Shown here: piece by piece, positions 42,501-50,825 of the stretch
How the letters are laid out: every line of letters begins with the position of its first letter
Numbering within the stretch: the first letter of the stretch is position 1
NCBI GenBank assembly: GCA_036563245.1
Contig: DATCMU010000042.1
Span: 1 to 64,000 of the forward strand
DNA length: 64,000 nt
Source of the DNA: DATCMU01 sp036563245
Lineage (GTDB): Bacteria > Pseudomonadota > Alphaproteobacteria > Rhizobiales > Devosiaceae
Reading direction: 5' to 3'
Program-made: the position numbers and the translations under genes
Notes under the pieces: model-generated
Told to the model about the DNA's origin: nothing
Database searches by the model: none
The model's input: the letters and a program-made list of their open reading frames with translations, nothing else

Positions 42501-42907
42501 ATGGCGGCACGGAACAGCTCGCGGTCCTCGGCCTTGTCGATTGCATCGGCATCGGCGCCGATCATCTCCACATTGAACTTCTCCAGAACCCCCATCTTGC
42601 GCAGGGACAGGGCGCAATTGAGCGCGGTCTGGCCGCCCATGGTGGGCAATAGGGCGTCAGGACGTTCCTTCTCGATGATTCGCGCCACCACCTCGGGCGT
42701 GATCGGTTCCATATAGGTGGCGTCGGCGAGATCGGGATCGGTCATGATGGTCGCCGGATTGGAGTTGACCAGGATGATCCGGTAGCCTTCTTCCTTGAGC
42801 GCCTTGCACGCCTGGGTGCCTGAATAATCGAATTCGCAGGCCTGGCCGATGATGATCGGGCCGGCGCCGATGATCATGATGGATTCGATGTCGGTGCGTT
42901 TGGGCAT
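39596..42907 (-). CDS. carB: carbamoyl-phosphate synthase large chain
   Basis: The 1103-residue synthetase subunit makes carbamoyl phosphate from bicarbonate, ammonia and two ATP for pyrimidine and arginine synthesis. It contains the two ATP-grasp halves (first half begins IMIIGAGPIIIGQACEFDYSG; second begins VVILGGGPNRIGQGIEFDY), and the C-terminal MGS-like allosteric domain (VFVSVRDDDK ... ATSGTQRYLAEQGI). ATG 42907 (MPKRTDIES) is the family start. The small chain gene carA is at the far end of the window on the same strand, 21 kb upstream, so the two are not one operon. Confidence 0.97.
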   Translation of the reverse strand: MPKRTDIESIMIIGAGPIIIGQACEFDYSGTQACKALKEEGYRIILVNSNPATIMTDPDLADATYMEPITPEVVARIIEKERPDALLPTMGGQTALNCALSLRKMGVLEKFNVEMIGADADAIDKAEDRELFRAAMGKIGLETPRSMLAHNIVEALQALEVIGLPAIIRPSFTLGGTGGGIAYNREEYLEIIERGVDASPTNEVLVEESVLGWKEYEMEVVRDRNDNCIIVCSIENIDPMGVHTGDSITVAPALTLTDKEYQIMRDASIAVLREIGVETGGSNVQFAVNPADGRLVVIEMNPRVSRSSALASKATGFPIAKVAARLAVGYTLDELENDITGGATPASFEPTIDYVVTKIPRFAFEKFPGAENKLTTSMKSVGEAMAIGRTFPESLQKALRSLETGLTGLNEIGIPGLGQGDDKNAIRAALGTPTPERLLFVAEAMRLGLDDDAIHQACRIDRWFLEQIRAIVDTEHKVREFGLPDTAPALRSLKAMGFSDARLAELSGRETRDVTALRRGLGVRPAYKRIDTCAAEFASPTAYMYSTYETPFAGAVEDEARPSDRNKVVILGGGPNRIGQGIEFDYCCCHAAFALDDAGYETIMVNCNPETVSTDYDTSDRLYFEPLTEEDVVEILETEKAAGTLKGVIVQFGGQTPLNLAEAVELAGVPILGTQPDMIDLAEDRDRFQKLLVKLGLTQPKNGIAYSLEQARLVADRLGYPLVIRPSYVLGGRAMVIVHTPEAFESYVQSTLTELVPPEIRARYPNDKTGQINSVIATNPLLFDSYLAGATEIDVDCLCDGTDAFICGIMEHIEEAGIHSGDSACSLPPRNLSQPVIDELKRQTREMALALNVGGLMNVQYAIKDGTIYVLEVNPRASRTVPFVAKVIGEPIAKIAARIMAGESLASFGLTEKKLKHIAIKEAVFPFARFPGVDTLLGPEMRSTGEVIGLDTDYAMAFAKSQLGGGTAVPVSGTVFVSVRDDDKAVITPSIRALVEAGFKVIATSGTQRYLAEQGIECAKVNKVLEGRPHIVDAMKNGEVQLVINTTEGTAALSDSRSIRRTALLDRIPYYTTIAGAVAAVEGIVAYRSGNLDVRPLQSYFAN

Positions 42908-43275
42908 GGGTCGTCCGTTCCGGGGCGCCTGCGCGGCGAAATCCGGCGCGAGGGTTCGGCCGGATGCAGGGCGATGGGTCAAAGGGCTAGGTGGGCCTTA
43001 TAGGCAAGAGAAGCGGCGAACGGAAGGGTGAATCCGGCCTCTTTTTTTCTCCCGTGCGCGGGACAGGCGCCTGCATCAGGGCCGGTGGAGGACCTGCGCG
43101 CAAAGTGTTGGCATGCCAAGGGTTGGCGCGACGCCCGATTTATCGCAAACTCCCGGCGAGTCTCCCGCGCCGGCTCGCCGGCCTTCCTAAATCAACTCGC
43201 GCGCACCAGCGGCGATCTCAGCGGCAGTGGCCCCCGCCGGGGCTTCGGTCCTTTTCAGACATGGAGAATGCAAAG
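42908..43275. other. intergenic region upstream of carB and the first aldo/keto reductase
   Basis: About 370 bases without a gene I can support. It should hold the divergent promoters of carB and the aldo/keto reductase pair. I found no repeat, hairpin or operator that stands out; the T-run near 43044-43050 has no stem ahead of it. Confidence 0.5.
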
Positions 43276-44115
43276 ATGTTTGGCGGACAGCCAGTACTGA
43301 CACTCAACGACGGCATCATGATCCCGCAACTCGGCTTCGGGGTCTGGCAGGTCGAGGACAAGACTGCGCCCGCGGCCGTGGGCGAGGCGCTCAAGGTGGG
43401 TTACCGCCTGATCGACACCGCGCAGGGCTATGACAACGAGCAGGGCGTGGGCGAGGCGTTCCGGGCTTCGGGCCTTGGCCGTGACGACGTCTTCATCACC
43501 ACCAAGCTGCGCAATCGCGAGCAGGGATATGACGCGACGCTTCGCGCCTTCGACCAGAGCATGCAAAAGCTCGGGCTCGATGTGCTCGACCTGTTCCTCA
43601 TTCACTGGCCGCTGCCCGACCTGAACACCTATGTGGAGACCTGGAAGGCGTTCGTGAAGCTGAAAGCGGATGGACGGATCCGGTCCATCGGCGTCTCGAA
43701 CTTCAATCCCTCGCACCTCGAACGCATCATCGGCGAGACCGGGGTGACGCCCTCGGTCAACCAGATCGAACTGCATCCCAGGTTCCAGCAGCGCGCGGTG
43801 CGCGATTTCCACGCCGAGCACGGCATCACGATCGAAAGCTGGAGCCCGCTCGGCCAGGGCAAGGTATTGTCCGACCCGGTGATCCAGGCGATTGCCGAAA
43901 AATACGGACGGAGCGCGGCGCAGGTGATCCTGCGCTGGCATCTCGAACAGGGATTGATCGCCATTCCGAAATCGGTGACGCCTTCACGCATCGCGGAGAA
44001 CTTCGAAATCTTCGATTTCTCACTCGATGCCGAGGACATGGCGCAAATCGATGCCCTAGACGATCCGAACGGCAAGATCGGCCCGGACCCTGAAACCTTT
44101 CATTTCAAGTTCTGA
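43276..44115 (+). CDS. aldo/keto reductase (2,5-diketo-gluconate reductase-like)
   Basis: A 279-residue NADPH-dependent TIM-barrel oxidoreductase. The catalytic tetrad is Asp47, Tyr52 (DTAQGYDNEQ), Lys77 (TTKLRN) and His110 (LIHWP), and the coenzyme site is the segment IPKSVTPSRIAENFEIF. It belongs with the short 2,5-diketo-D-gluconate reductase branch; the substrate is unproven. I start at ATG 43276 (GGAG nine bases before it), although ATG 43261 is in frame. It is 12 bases before a second, different aldo/keto reductase. Confidence 0.9.
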   Translation: MFGGQPVLTLNDGIMIPQLGFGVWQVEDKTAPAAVGEALKVGYRLIDTAQGYDNEQGVGEAFRASGLGRDDVFITTKLRNREQGYDATLRAFDQSMQKLGLDVLDLFLIHWPLPDLNTYVETWKAFVKLKADGRIRSIGVSNFNPSHLERIIGETGVTPSVNQIELHPRFQQRAVRDFHAEHGITIESWSPLGQGKVLSDPVIQAIAEKYGRSAAQVILRWHLEQGLIAIPKSVTPSRIAENFEIFDFSLDAEDMAQIDALDDPNGKIGPDPETFHFKF

Positions 44116-44127
44116 GGAGCACCGGCC

Positions 44128-45099
44128 ATGGAATACCGGCGGCTTGGCAATACCGGCCTTCAGGTTTCGCGTATCTGCATGGGATGCATGAGCTTCGGCA
44201 TCGACAAGAAGGAACGTCCCTGGGTGCTCGGCCTCGATGAAGCGCGCCCGTTCTTTCGCAAGGCGCTGGACCTGGGCGTCAATTTCTTCGATACGGCAAA
44301 TGTCTATGCGGCCGGCACCAGCGAAGAGATCGTGGGCGAGGTCCTTTGGGACATGGCGCCGCGCGACGAGGTGGTTCTGGCCACCAAGGTCCACGGGCGG
44401 ATGCGCAAGGGTCCGAACGGGCAGGGACTGTCGCGCAAGGCGATCCTGTCGGAGATCGACAACAGCCTTCGCCGGCTCAAGACCGACCATGTCGACCTCT
44501 ACCAGATCCACCGCTGGGATCATGAAACGCCGATCGAGGAGACCCTGGAGGCGCTGCATGACGTGGTGAAAGCGGGCAAGGCGCGCTATATCGGCGCCTC
44601 CTCGATGTTTGCCTGGCAATTCGCCAAGGCGCTGTTCATCCAGAAGGCGAACGGGTGGGCGCGGTTCGTTTCCATGCAGGATCACCTTAACCTGCTCTAT
44701 CGCGAGGAAGAGCGCGAGATGCTGCCGCTTTGCGCCGACCAGGGCATCGGGGTGATCCCGTGGAGTCCGCTGGCGCGCGGGCGGCTGACGCGGGACTGGG
44801 ACGATTCCACCGCGCGTTCGGAAACCGACGAATTCGGCAAGGGCCTCTATGTTCCGCAATCGGACCGAAAGGTTACCGAGGCGGTGGCGAAGGTCGCCGG
44901 GGATCGCGGCGTGGCGCGGGCGCAGGTCGCGCTGGCCTGGCTGTTGTCCAAGCCCGAGGTGACCGCGCCGATCGTGGGCGCAACCAAACTTCGGCATCTG
45001 GAGGATGCCGCCGCTGCGGTGTCGCTTGAGTTGACCGCGGATGAGATCGCCGCACTCGAAGCGCCCTACGAGCCGCACGGGATCGCCGGGCACCAGTAG
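44128..45099 (+). CDS. aldo/keto reductase (YajO/Tas-like branch)
   Basis: A 323-residue oxidoreductase opening MEYRRLGNTGLQVSRICMGC, with tetrad Asp55, Tyr60 (DTANVYAAGTSEE), Lys87 (ATKVHG) and His128 (QIHRWD). The long form and VIPWSPLARGRLTRDW loop place it in the YajO/Tas or auxin-induced protein branch, distinct from its neighbour. It follows the first reductase by 12 bases with GAGGAG as ribosome-binding site, so the two are one operon. The substrate is unknown. Confidence 0.9.
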   Translation: MEYRRLGNTGLQVSRICMGCMSFGIDKKERPWVLGLDEARPFFRKALDLGVNFFDTANVYAAGTSEEIVGEVLWDMAPRDEVVLATKVHGRMRKGPNGQGLSRKAILSEIDNSLRRLKTDHVDLYQIHRWDHETPIEETLEALHDVVKAGKARYIGASSMFAWQFAKALFIQKANGWARFVSMQDHLNLLYREEEREMLPLCADQGIGVIPWSPLARGRLTRDWDDSTARSETDEFGKGLYVPQSDRKVTEAVAKVAGDRGVARAQVALAWLLSKPEVTAPIVGATKLRHLEDAAAAVSLELTADEIAALEAPYEPHGIAGHQ

Positions 45100-45106
45100 A
45101 CAGGGA

Positions 45107-46000
45107 TCAGGCGAGGCGTCGCCGCCGGAACAGCATGTCGCGCGCCGCGATCACCGCTCCGGCGGTGATGAGCACGCACGCAATGGCGACGGTCGGGGTG
45201 AACGCGGCGATGCCAGTGCCGATCAGGATGACCGTCGACAGGAGCGGCGCGGAATACGAGGCCGCGCCGAGCACCTGGATGTCGCCGTGCTTGACGCCAT
45301 GGTCCCAGGCGTAGAACGCGAGCCCCACCGGCCCCAGGCCAAGGCCGAGCGTTGCCGCCCATTGCAGTGGCGTTGCCGGCCAGACGGTCTGTTCGAGAAG
45401 GACATGGCAGATCGCGGCGAGCACCGCGGTGACGAGACAGAAGCCGGTGACGGCGGCCGTGGGAATGGCCGAGAAACGCCGCGACAGCACCGAATAGCCC
45501 GACCAGGTGAGGGCACACACGAGCGCTGCGCCATAGCCGATGCCGTATTCGGCGCGGAACGACACGCCCTGGCCGGCGGTGACGATCAGTCCGGCGCCCA
45601 GAAGCCCGAGCAGGGCGCCGAGCAGGTGGTGTGGCTTCAGTTTCTCACCCGGCAGCAGCGCCGAAAAGATCACGATGAGAAGCGGCCAGAGATAGGCGAC
45701 CAGACCCGCCTCGACCGGTGGGGCGTTGCGCAGCGCGGTGAAATAGAAGAAATGGTAACCGAACAGCCCACCCACGCCGAGCAGCCAGACCTGCCAGGGT
45801 TGGCGCAGCTGACGGAACATTTGCGGCCTTCGCAGCATGGGGACGAGGCCGATCGATCCGCCGACGGCAAAGGTCATGGCGGCGAGCTGGAAGGGCGGCA
45901 CCTTGCCGCTGGCAGCGGTGAAAAGTGCCAGAAGCGCCCAGAGCAGCACGGCGGAAAAGCCGATCAGAGTGGCGGAATTGCGTGACGGCGTTCCGGTCAT
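45107..46000 (-). CDS. EamA/DMT-family transporter
   Basis: A 297-residue permease with ten membrane segments in two EamA halves (FSAVLLWALLALFTAASGKV at the start and the second half from GIGYGAALVCALTWSGYSVL). The substrate is unknown; family members often export amino acids or related metabolites. Its start codon overlaps the stop of an acetyltransferase gene by four bases, so the two proteins are made together and may form a detoxify-and-export unit. It converges with the aldo/keto reductase operon. Confidence 0.87.
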   Translation of the reverse strand: MTGTPSRNSATLIGFSAVLLWALLALFTAASGKVPPFQLAAMTFAVGGSIGLVPMLRRPQMFRQLRQPWQVWLLGVGGLFGYHFFYFTALRNAPPVEAGLVAYLWPLLIVIFSALLPGEKLKPHHLLGALLGLLGAGLIVTAGQGVSFRAEYGIGYGAALVCALTWSGYSVLSRRFSAIPTAAVTGFCLVTAVLAAICHVLLEQTVWPATPLQWAATLGLGLGPVGLAFYAWDHGVKHGDIQVLGAASYSAPLLSTVILIGTGIAAFTPTVAIACVLITAGAVIAARDMLFRRRRLA

Positions 46001-46512
46001 TGCGGATTTCCTGCGGGGGCTGCAGGGTCGATGAACAGCTTGAACCCTTCGTGGCTCTGTTCGAAACCGAGCGCGCGGTAGAAGCGGTGCGCATCGCGCC
46101 TGTTCTTGTTCGAGGTGAGTTGCACCAGGCCGCATCCGCGCTCCCGGCAAATGGCGACGGCCCGGTTCACCAGGTGCGATCCGATCCCGTGGCCGCGCAG
46201 GTCGGCCCGGACATGGACGCTTTCGAGCAGCCCGCGCAACATGCCGTCGCGGGCAAGCCCGGGGATGAAGCTGATCTGTACGGTTGCGACGATCTGGTGG
46301 TCCAGGAGCGCCACCAGGAGCCTTTGATTGGGATCGGCGGCAATCAGTTCGAAGGCGGCCCGGCATCCGGGATGGGCAGGGTCCGACGGCGTGGCGGCCG
46401 CGCCGTCCACGCGCCCGGCATCGTAGAGAGCGAGGATCGCCGGAATATCACTCGCTACCGCGTCGCGGATCACGATATTCGCAAGGCTTGTGGTCGGGGG
46501 GCTTTGCCGCAT
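45997..46512 (-). CDS. GNAT-family N-acetyltransferase
   Basis: A 171-residue acetyltransferase. The acetyl-CoA binding motif A is seen as VHVRADLRGHGIGSHLVNRA, followed by the motif B region HRFYRALGFEQSHEGFKLFI. It resembles GNATs that acetylate small amines or antibiotics and amino acids; its substrate cannot be told. ATG 46512 begins the family region, and the gene overlaps an EamA transporter gene by four bases. Confidence 0.85.
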   Translation of the reverse strand: MRQSPPTTSLANIVIRDAVASDIPAILALYDAGRVDGAAATPSDPAHPGCRAAFELIAADPNQRLLVALLDHQIVATVQISFIPGLARDGMLRGLLESVHVRADLRGHGIGSHLVNRAVAICRERGCGLVQLTSNKNRRDAHRFYRALGFEQSHEGFKLFIDPAAPAGNPQ

Positions 46513-46631
46513 CTCGCCGGTGCTCCGGAATGGCCGGAAAGCGGTATGTGGGGGCGGCGCGAAACTGTCAAGACGGGCCGCCCCGCGCCGGGTGCGGGAC
46601 GGCCGTTTCCCAGGAGCCGTTTCGGGTAGGG

Positions 46632-47369
46632 TCAGGCAGCGGTGACGCGCTGCCGGGCGGTCCAGCCCGTGGCGTTCAGGCCCTTGATCAGCAGCCACAG
46701 GGCAAACCCGACCTCGGCAAGGGTAACGATGGTGAGCAAACCCACGACCAGCATCCACAAGACCTGATTGCCGGGCAGGACGAATTTCTCGACCGACTGG
46801 AGGGTGTAGCCGAAGCTGCCGATCATCATCAGCGTGCCCAGGATGCGCGGGAAGTAGCCGCTTCTTGCGACGAGGTAGCCGAGCGCAACGAGGTGGGCGC
46901 CAAACAGGATCTGCCATCCATAAACCCCGAATTCGTGGACCTGGAGAAACAGCATGGCGAGCGCCTGCCGCTGGTCGATGGCAATTGCGGCCAGCGCGCC
47001 GCCGTCATTGAGCAGGTCGAGCATGGCCATGTAGGCAACGAGGTTGATCACCATGATCACGACCATCCCGAAGCGGGCCAGGGTCGCCATGAGCGCGACC
47101 GTCGCGTTGACCGGCTTCAACAGGGTGTAAAGGATCGCGGTCACAGCGACTTCGCAAAGGATGGTCAGCATGTCGGCGAATATACCGATGCGGAACAGGC
47201 CCTGGTGGGCCAGCACGCTTTGCGCGTTGGCGGCGGCATCGCCGAAGATGAAGACCTGGGACGGGACGTAGCCGATCGAGAACATGCCGAACACGGCGAT
47301 GGCGACATAGAGCAGGCCGGCGATGCGCGACATGGCGAAAGGTGCGGGAAGAGCGGTTGGCGCGGTCAT
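46632..47369 (-). CDS. DUF4386 family membrane protein
   Basis: A 245-residue protein with six membrane segments and the family order of DUF4386: SRIAGLLYVAIAVFGMFSIG first, then SVLAHQGLFRIGIFADMLTIL, MATLARFGMVVIMVINLVAY, a Q-V-H-E-F-G region, and FPRILGTLMMIGSFGYTL. Function is unknown. AAGGAG lies seven bases before ATG 47369. It follows the quinone oxidoreductase gene by 36 bases and is probably co-transcribed with it. Confidence 0.82.
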   Translation of the reverse strand: MTAPTALPAPFAMSRIAGLLYVAIAVFGMFSIGYVPSQVFIFGDAAANAQSVLAHQGLFRIGIFADMLTILCEVAVTAILYTLLKPVNATVALMATLARFGMVVIMVINLVAYMAMLDLLNDGGALAAIAIDQRQALAMLFLQVHEFGVYGWQILFGAHLVALGYLVARSGYFPRILGTLMMIGSFGYTLQSVEKFVLPGNQVLWMLVVGLLTIVTLAEVGFALWLLIKGLNATGWTARQRVTAA

Positions 47370-47405
47370 TGGGTTTCTCCTTGATGCAGGGGATGAGGGC
47401 AAGGC

Positions 47406-48401
47406 TCAGTTGTGGAATTGCGACGGGCGGGCGACGGTGAGCACGACATTGCCGCGCTTGCGGCCGGTATCCACATAGGCGTGGGCAAGCCGGGCGTCCT
47501 CGAGGGGGAAGCTGCGGTCGATGAGGGGCTTGAAAGCGCCAATCTCGGCCATGTGGGCGAGGGCCGCCATGTCGTCGTTGGTGATGCTGGCGACGCCGGC
47601 GATCACCTTCTTGCCGCTCGATTTGCGGGGGCGTTCGAACCCCAGCAACTGGCTGAAGGAGCCCAGCACCAGCAACAGGCGCCCGCCTCTATTGAGCGAA
47701 TTCTCGACCCGCGAGAAAGGCACGTCGCCACTGGCGTTGAGGATAACGTCATATGTCTCGCCATTGGTTGCGAAATCCTCGACGGTGTAGTCGATCACAT
47801 GATCGGCCCCGAGGGCGGTGACCAGGTCGAGATTGGCCGTGGAGCAAACCCCGGTCACTTCGGCCCCGAGGTATTTGGCGATCTGCACCGCAGCCGAACC
47901 GACGGCGCCGGATGCGCCCACGATCAATACCTTTTCGCCGGGCCTGACCTGCCCCTTGTTGCGCAGGAAGTCGAGGGCGGTGGTGCCTCCGAAGAACATG
48001 GCGCCGGCCTCCTCGAAGGTGAGGTTCTTCGGCTTGGGGATGATCCAGCCGGTCTCGGGCATGGTGAGATATTCGGCGTGGCAACCGCTCTTGGCGCCGG
48101 TATAGGCCGCGACCTCGTCGCCGACCCGGAAACGCGTGACGCTGGCGCCAACCGCTTCGACGACGCCAGACATTTCCTGGCCGAGAATGGGGCGGCGGGG
48201 ACCGAGCAGGCCGAAGATGGGACGGCCCAGGAACGCAAATCCGCCCGGAAGGTCGAGACTGCGGGCCCGCCAGTCGCCACTGGTGACCGTGGTTGAGAAT
48301 ATTCGCACGAGGACTTCATTGTCCGCCGGCACCGGCTTGGGGAGATCGACGAGCTTGAGCACGTCGGGTGAGCCGTAGGTCTTGTAGATGATCGCTTTCA
48401 T
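47406..48401 (-). CDS. NAD(P)-dependent quinone oxidoreductase/alcohol dehydrogenase (MDR family)
   Basis: A 331-residue zinc-independent medium-chain dehydrogenase: MKAIIYKTYGSPDVLKL at the start, GQEMSGVVEAVGASVTRFRVGDEV in the catalytic half, and the dinucleotide-binding GASGAVGSAAVQIAK. Catalytic-zinc ligands are missing, which fits quinone/enone reductase activity. It is divergent from a LysR gene with a palindromic operator between them, and leads a two-gene unit with a DUF4386 protein. Confidence 0.87.
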   Translation of the reverse strand: MKAIIYKTYGSPDVLKLVDLPKPVPADNEVLVRIFSTTVTSGDWRARSLDLPGGFAFLGRPIFGLLGPRRPILGQEMSGVVEAVGASVTRFRVGDEVAAYTGAKSGCHAEYLTMPETGWIIPKPKNLTFEEAGAMFFGGTTALDFLRNKGQVRPGEKVLIVGASGAVGSAAVQIAKYLGAEVTGVCSTANLDLVTALGADHVIDYTVEDFATNGETYDVILNASGDVPFSRVENSLNRGGRLLLVLGSFSQLLGFERPRKSSGKKVIAGVASITNDDMAALAHMAEIGAFKPLIDRSFPLEDARLAHAYVDTGRKRGNVVLTVARPSQFHN

Positions 48402-48447
48402 GTTCCGAACTCGCTTTGTTTGTGTTCGAAACCTTTGTAGCCATGCG

Positions 48448-48464
48448 AATTCATTTATAGAATT
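48448..48464. promoter_or_regulatory. LysR-type operator between the oxidoreductase and its regulator
   Basis: AATTC-N7-GAATT, a perfect palindrome that contains the T-N11-A core of LysR-family binding sites, sits midway in the 96-base gap between the divergent oxidoreductase and LysR genes. Confidence 0.65.
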
Positions 48465-48497
48465 GACTGATTTTCTACTTTTGATATGCGATTATGC

Positions 48498-49421
48498 ATG
48501 GATTGGCGGCAGATCAAATTCGACTGGAACCGCGCGAGGGCCTTTCTGGTCACCGCGGAGGAGGGGTCGCTGACCGCGGCCGCGCGCGCCCTGGGCATGG
48601 CGCAGCCGACGCTTGGGCGGCAGGTGGATGCGCTGGAGCAGGAACTCGATGTGGTTCTGTTCGAACGCACACGGCGCGGGTTGAGCCTTACCCAGAGCGG
48701 GCTGGAACTGCTCGATCACGTGCGGGCGATGGGTGAGGCGGCGGGCCGGGTATCGCTGGCCGCGGCGGGTCATTCCCAGTCCATCGAGGGGTCGATAGCG
48801 ATTGCGGTCAGCGAGTTCCACGCGGCATTTCTCTTGCCGCCGGCGCTGAGGAAGCTGAGGGAGCGCTATCCGGGGATCAGCGTGGAAGTGGTTGCATCGA
48901 GCCAGACCAGCGATCTCAGGCGCCGCGAGGCCGACATAGCGATGCGCAATTTCCGCCCCACCGATCCCGACCTGATCGCCAAAAAGGTGCGTGACGTCCC
49001 GGCCCGGCTCTTTGCCAGTGGCGAATACCTGTCGCGCCTGGGCAAACCCCGCACGCCTTATGACCTGAGGAACGCCGATTTCATCAGCGTGGATGCGAGC
49101 GGGGCTTTCATGCGCCACCTGAACGGGTGGGGGTTCAACCTGACCGAGCGCAATTTCCCGCTATTGGCGGAGAACTACCTGGTGATGTGGGAATTCGTCA
49201 AACAAGGGCTGGGGATCGGCGTGGTCGACGGGAATATCGGAGACGCAGAGCCCCTGGTGCACCGGGTGCTGCCCGACATGGAGCCGATCACCTTTCCCAT
49301 CTGGCTTGTGGCGCACAGGGAGGTGAACACCAGTCCAAGGGTCCGGGTGGTGTTCGACCTTCTGGCCGAGGAACTGGGGAAGCCGCCGGCGCCCCTGTCG
49401 GCGGCGGCCTCCCGATCCTGA
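48498..49421 (+). CDS. LysR-family regulator
   Basis: A 307-residue regulator with the LysR helix-turn-helix at about 5-62 (FDWNRARAFLVTAEEGSLTAAARALGMAQPTLGRQVDALEQEL) and an inducer-binding domain. ATG 48498 (MDWRQIKFDW) is preferred over ATG 48486. It is divergent from the quinone oxidoreductase gene and almost certainly regulates it through the palindrome at 48448-48464. The inducer is unknown. Confidence 0.88.
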   Translation: MDWRQIKFDWNRARAFLVTAEEGSLTAAARALGMAQPTLGRQVDALEQELDVVLFERTRRGLSLTQSGLELLDHVRAMGEAAGRVSLAAAGHSQSIEGSIAIAVSEFHAAFLLPPALRKLRERYPGISVEVVASSQTSDLRRREADIAMRNFRPTDPDLIAKKVRDVPARLFASGEYLSRLGKPRTPYDLRNADFISVDASGAFMRHLNGWGFNLTERNFPLLAENYLVMWEFVKQGLGIGVVDGNIGDAEPLVHRVLPDMEPITFPIWLVAHREVNTSPRVRVVFDLLAEELGKPPAPLSAAASRS

Positions 49422-49434
49422 GGCCGAAGCGCCG

Positions 49435-49893
49435 CTATTCGGCGGCGGCGGATTCAGCGGGCCCGGTTGTGACGTCGAACTTGACCTCGATATTGCCGCG
49501 TGTCGCGTTGGAATAGGGACAGACCTGATGGGCCTTTTCCACCAGGTCCTCTGCGACCTGCTGGTCGAGCCCGGGGAGATTGACGACCATCTCGACAGCA
49601 ATGGAGAAGCCGTGCCCCTTGACGTGGTGGCCGAAGTGAACGGTGGAGTCGATGGTGAGATCGTCGGGCACCGCGATCTTCTCGCCGCGGGCCACGGCCT
49701 TGATCGCGCCGATGAAGCAAGCCGCGTAGCCGACGGCGAAAAGCTGCTCGGGATTGGTGCCCGCGCCGTCGTCGCCGCCCATGGCCTTGGGGGTCGACAG
49801 TTCCACCGACAGGCGACCGTCATGGGTGTGGGCGCGGCCCATGCGTCCGCCGATTGCCCTGGCCTGAGCCGCATAGAGTGATGACTTGATCAT
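49435..49893 (-). CDS. ohr: organic hydroperoxide resistance protein Ohr
   Basis: A 152-residue OsmC/Ohr-family peroxidase that reduces organic and fatty-acid hydroperoxides. The two catalytic cysteines are Cys59 (GYAACF) and Cys125 (HQVCPYSNATRGN), and the N-terminal Arg and HTHDGRLSVELSTP region is typical of Ohr. AAGGAG lies seven bases before ATG 49893. It is divergent from its OhrR regulator, with a palindromic operator between them. Confidence 0.95.
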   Translation of the reverse strand: MIKSSLYAAQARAIGGRMGRAHTHDGRLSVELSTPKAMGGDDGAGTNPEQLFAVGYAACFIGAIKAVARGEKIAVPDDLTIDSTVHFGHHVKGHGFSIAVEMVVNLPGLDQQVAEDLVEKAHQVCPYSNATRGNIEVKFDVTTGPAESAAAE

Positions 49894-49936
49894 GGGAGAT
49901 CTCCTTTGCATGAGTGATGGCGGATATGTATAGTGT

Positions 49937-49949
49937 ACAATTAAATTGT
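49937..49949. promoter_or_regulatory. OhrR operator palindrome
   Basis: ACAATTAAATTGT is a perfect 13-base palindrome around 49943 in the 145-base gap between ohr and ohrR, followed closely by a second related AATTGTG half at 49970-49976. AT-rich palindromes of this type are the known OhrR sites, so repression of ohr by OhrR is expected here. Confidence 0.7.
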
Positions 49950-50038
49950 GCGCAATATGAATTGTGCCCGCCTTTTGCCCGTTGCGGGACTGGCCCCGTG
50001 CGGGTATTCGATGATAGCTGGCGGGCGGGGGACAACCG

Positions 50039-50494
50039 ATGACCGACAAGGACGACGGCCTGAAGCTCGACCGGCAACTCTGCTTTGCGGTCTACTCCGC
50101 CGGGCACGCGTTCAATCGCGTCTACAAGCCGCTGCTCGATCCGCTGGGTCTGACCTATCCGCAATACCTGGTGATGCTGGTGCTCTGGGAGCGCGACGAC
50201 GTTCCGGTGAAGATCATCGGCGAGCGTTTGCATCTCGATTCGGGCACGCTCACGCCCTTGCTCAAGCGCCTGGAGACGCAAGGGCTCGTGATGCGGGAGC
50301 GCGACCCCGGCGACGAGCGTCAGGTGCGAATCCGCCTGACCCCGGAAGGACAAGCCCTCAGGGAGCCGGCGCGGGCGGTTCCGGCGGCGGTGGGCGCGGC
50401 CACGGGATTTGCCGGCGAGGGGATGCGTGAACTCAAGGCGCAGATCCTGGCGCTGCGGGACAGGCTGATCGCCGCGTCGGGGGACGGGGACTGA
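50039..50494 (+). CDS. ohrR: MarR-family peroxide-sensing regulator OhrR
   Basis: A 151-residue MarR-fold repressor. Cys15 in DRQLCFAVYSA is the conserved peroxide-reactive cysteine of OhrR, and the winged-helix core follows (LTYPQYLVMLVLWERDDVPV, then HLDSGTLTPLLKRLETQGLV and RDERQVRI-like wing residues DPGDERQVRIRLT). The gene is divergent from ohr. Oxidation of Cys15 by organic hydroperoxide would release it from the operator. Confidence 0.92.
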   Translation: MTDKDDGLKLDRQLCFAVYSAGHAFNRVYKPLLDPLGLTYPQYLVMLVLWERDDVPVKIIGERLHLDSGTLTPLLKRLETQGLVMRERDPGDERQVRIRLTPEGQALREPARAVPAAVGAATGFAGEGMRELKAQILALRDRLIAASGDGD

Positions 50495-50825
50495 CACGCG
50501 CGATTGTGGATGTCGGGCAACACCTTGTGGCCGAGGCGCAGTTGCAGCGCCATTGTGCGCCATTGGGTGCTTGGCGCGGCCCGCTTGCCAATCTATAGAG
50601 AAGTCCCATTGAATCGCGAGCCGGGGAGGGCCTTCATGACAGACAGCGCGATCGCCATTCCTGGCGGCACCAGCCGGTCCTGACGCGGCACGGCTGATCC
50701 GGTCCACCCACCGGTTATTCGACTTTCCAGACAAACGGCTCCGGCCTCGCGCAACGCCCTGAGTTCGCGTGCGGAGCATTCGGACGCAAGGACCGCTCGG
50801 CCATTTGGGCCAGCGTGACACGACA
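50495..50825. other. intergenic region upstream of the ABC exporter
   Basis: About 330 bases with no gene or repeat that I can support. The ribosome-binding site before the next start is weak. I see no clear terminator after ohrR. Confidence 0.5.
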
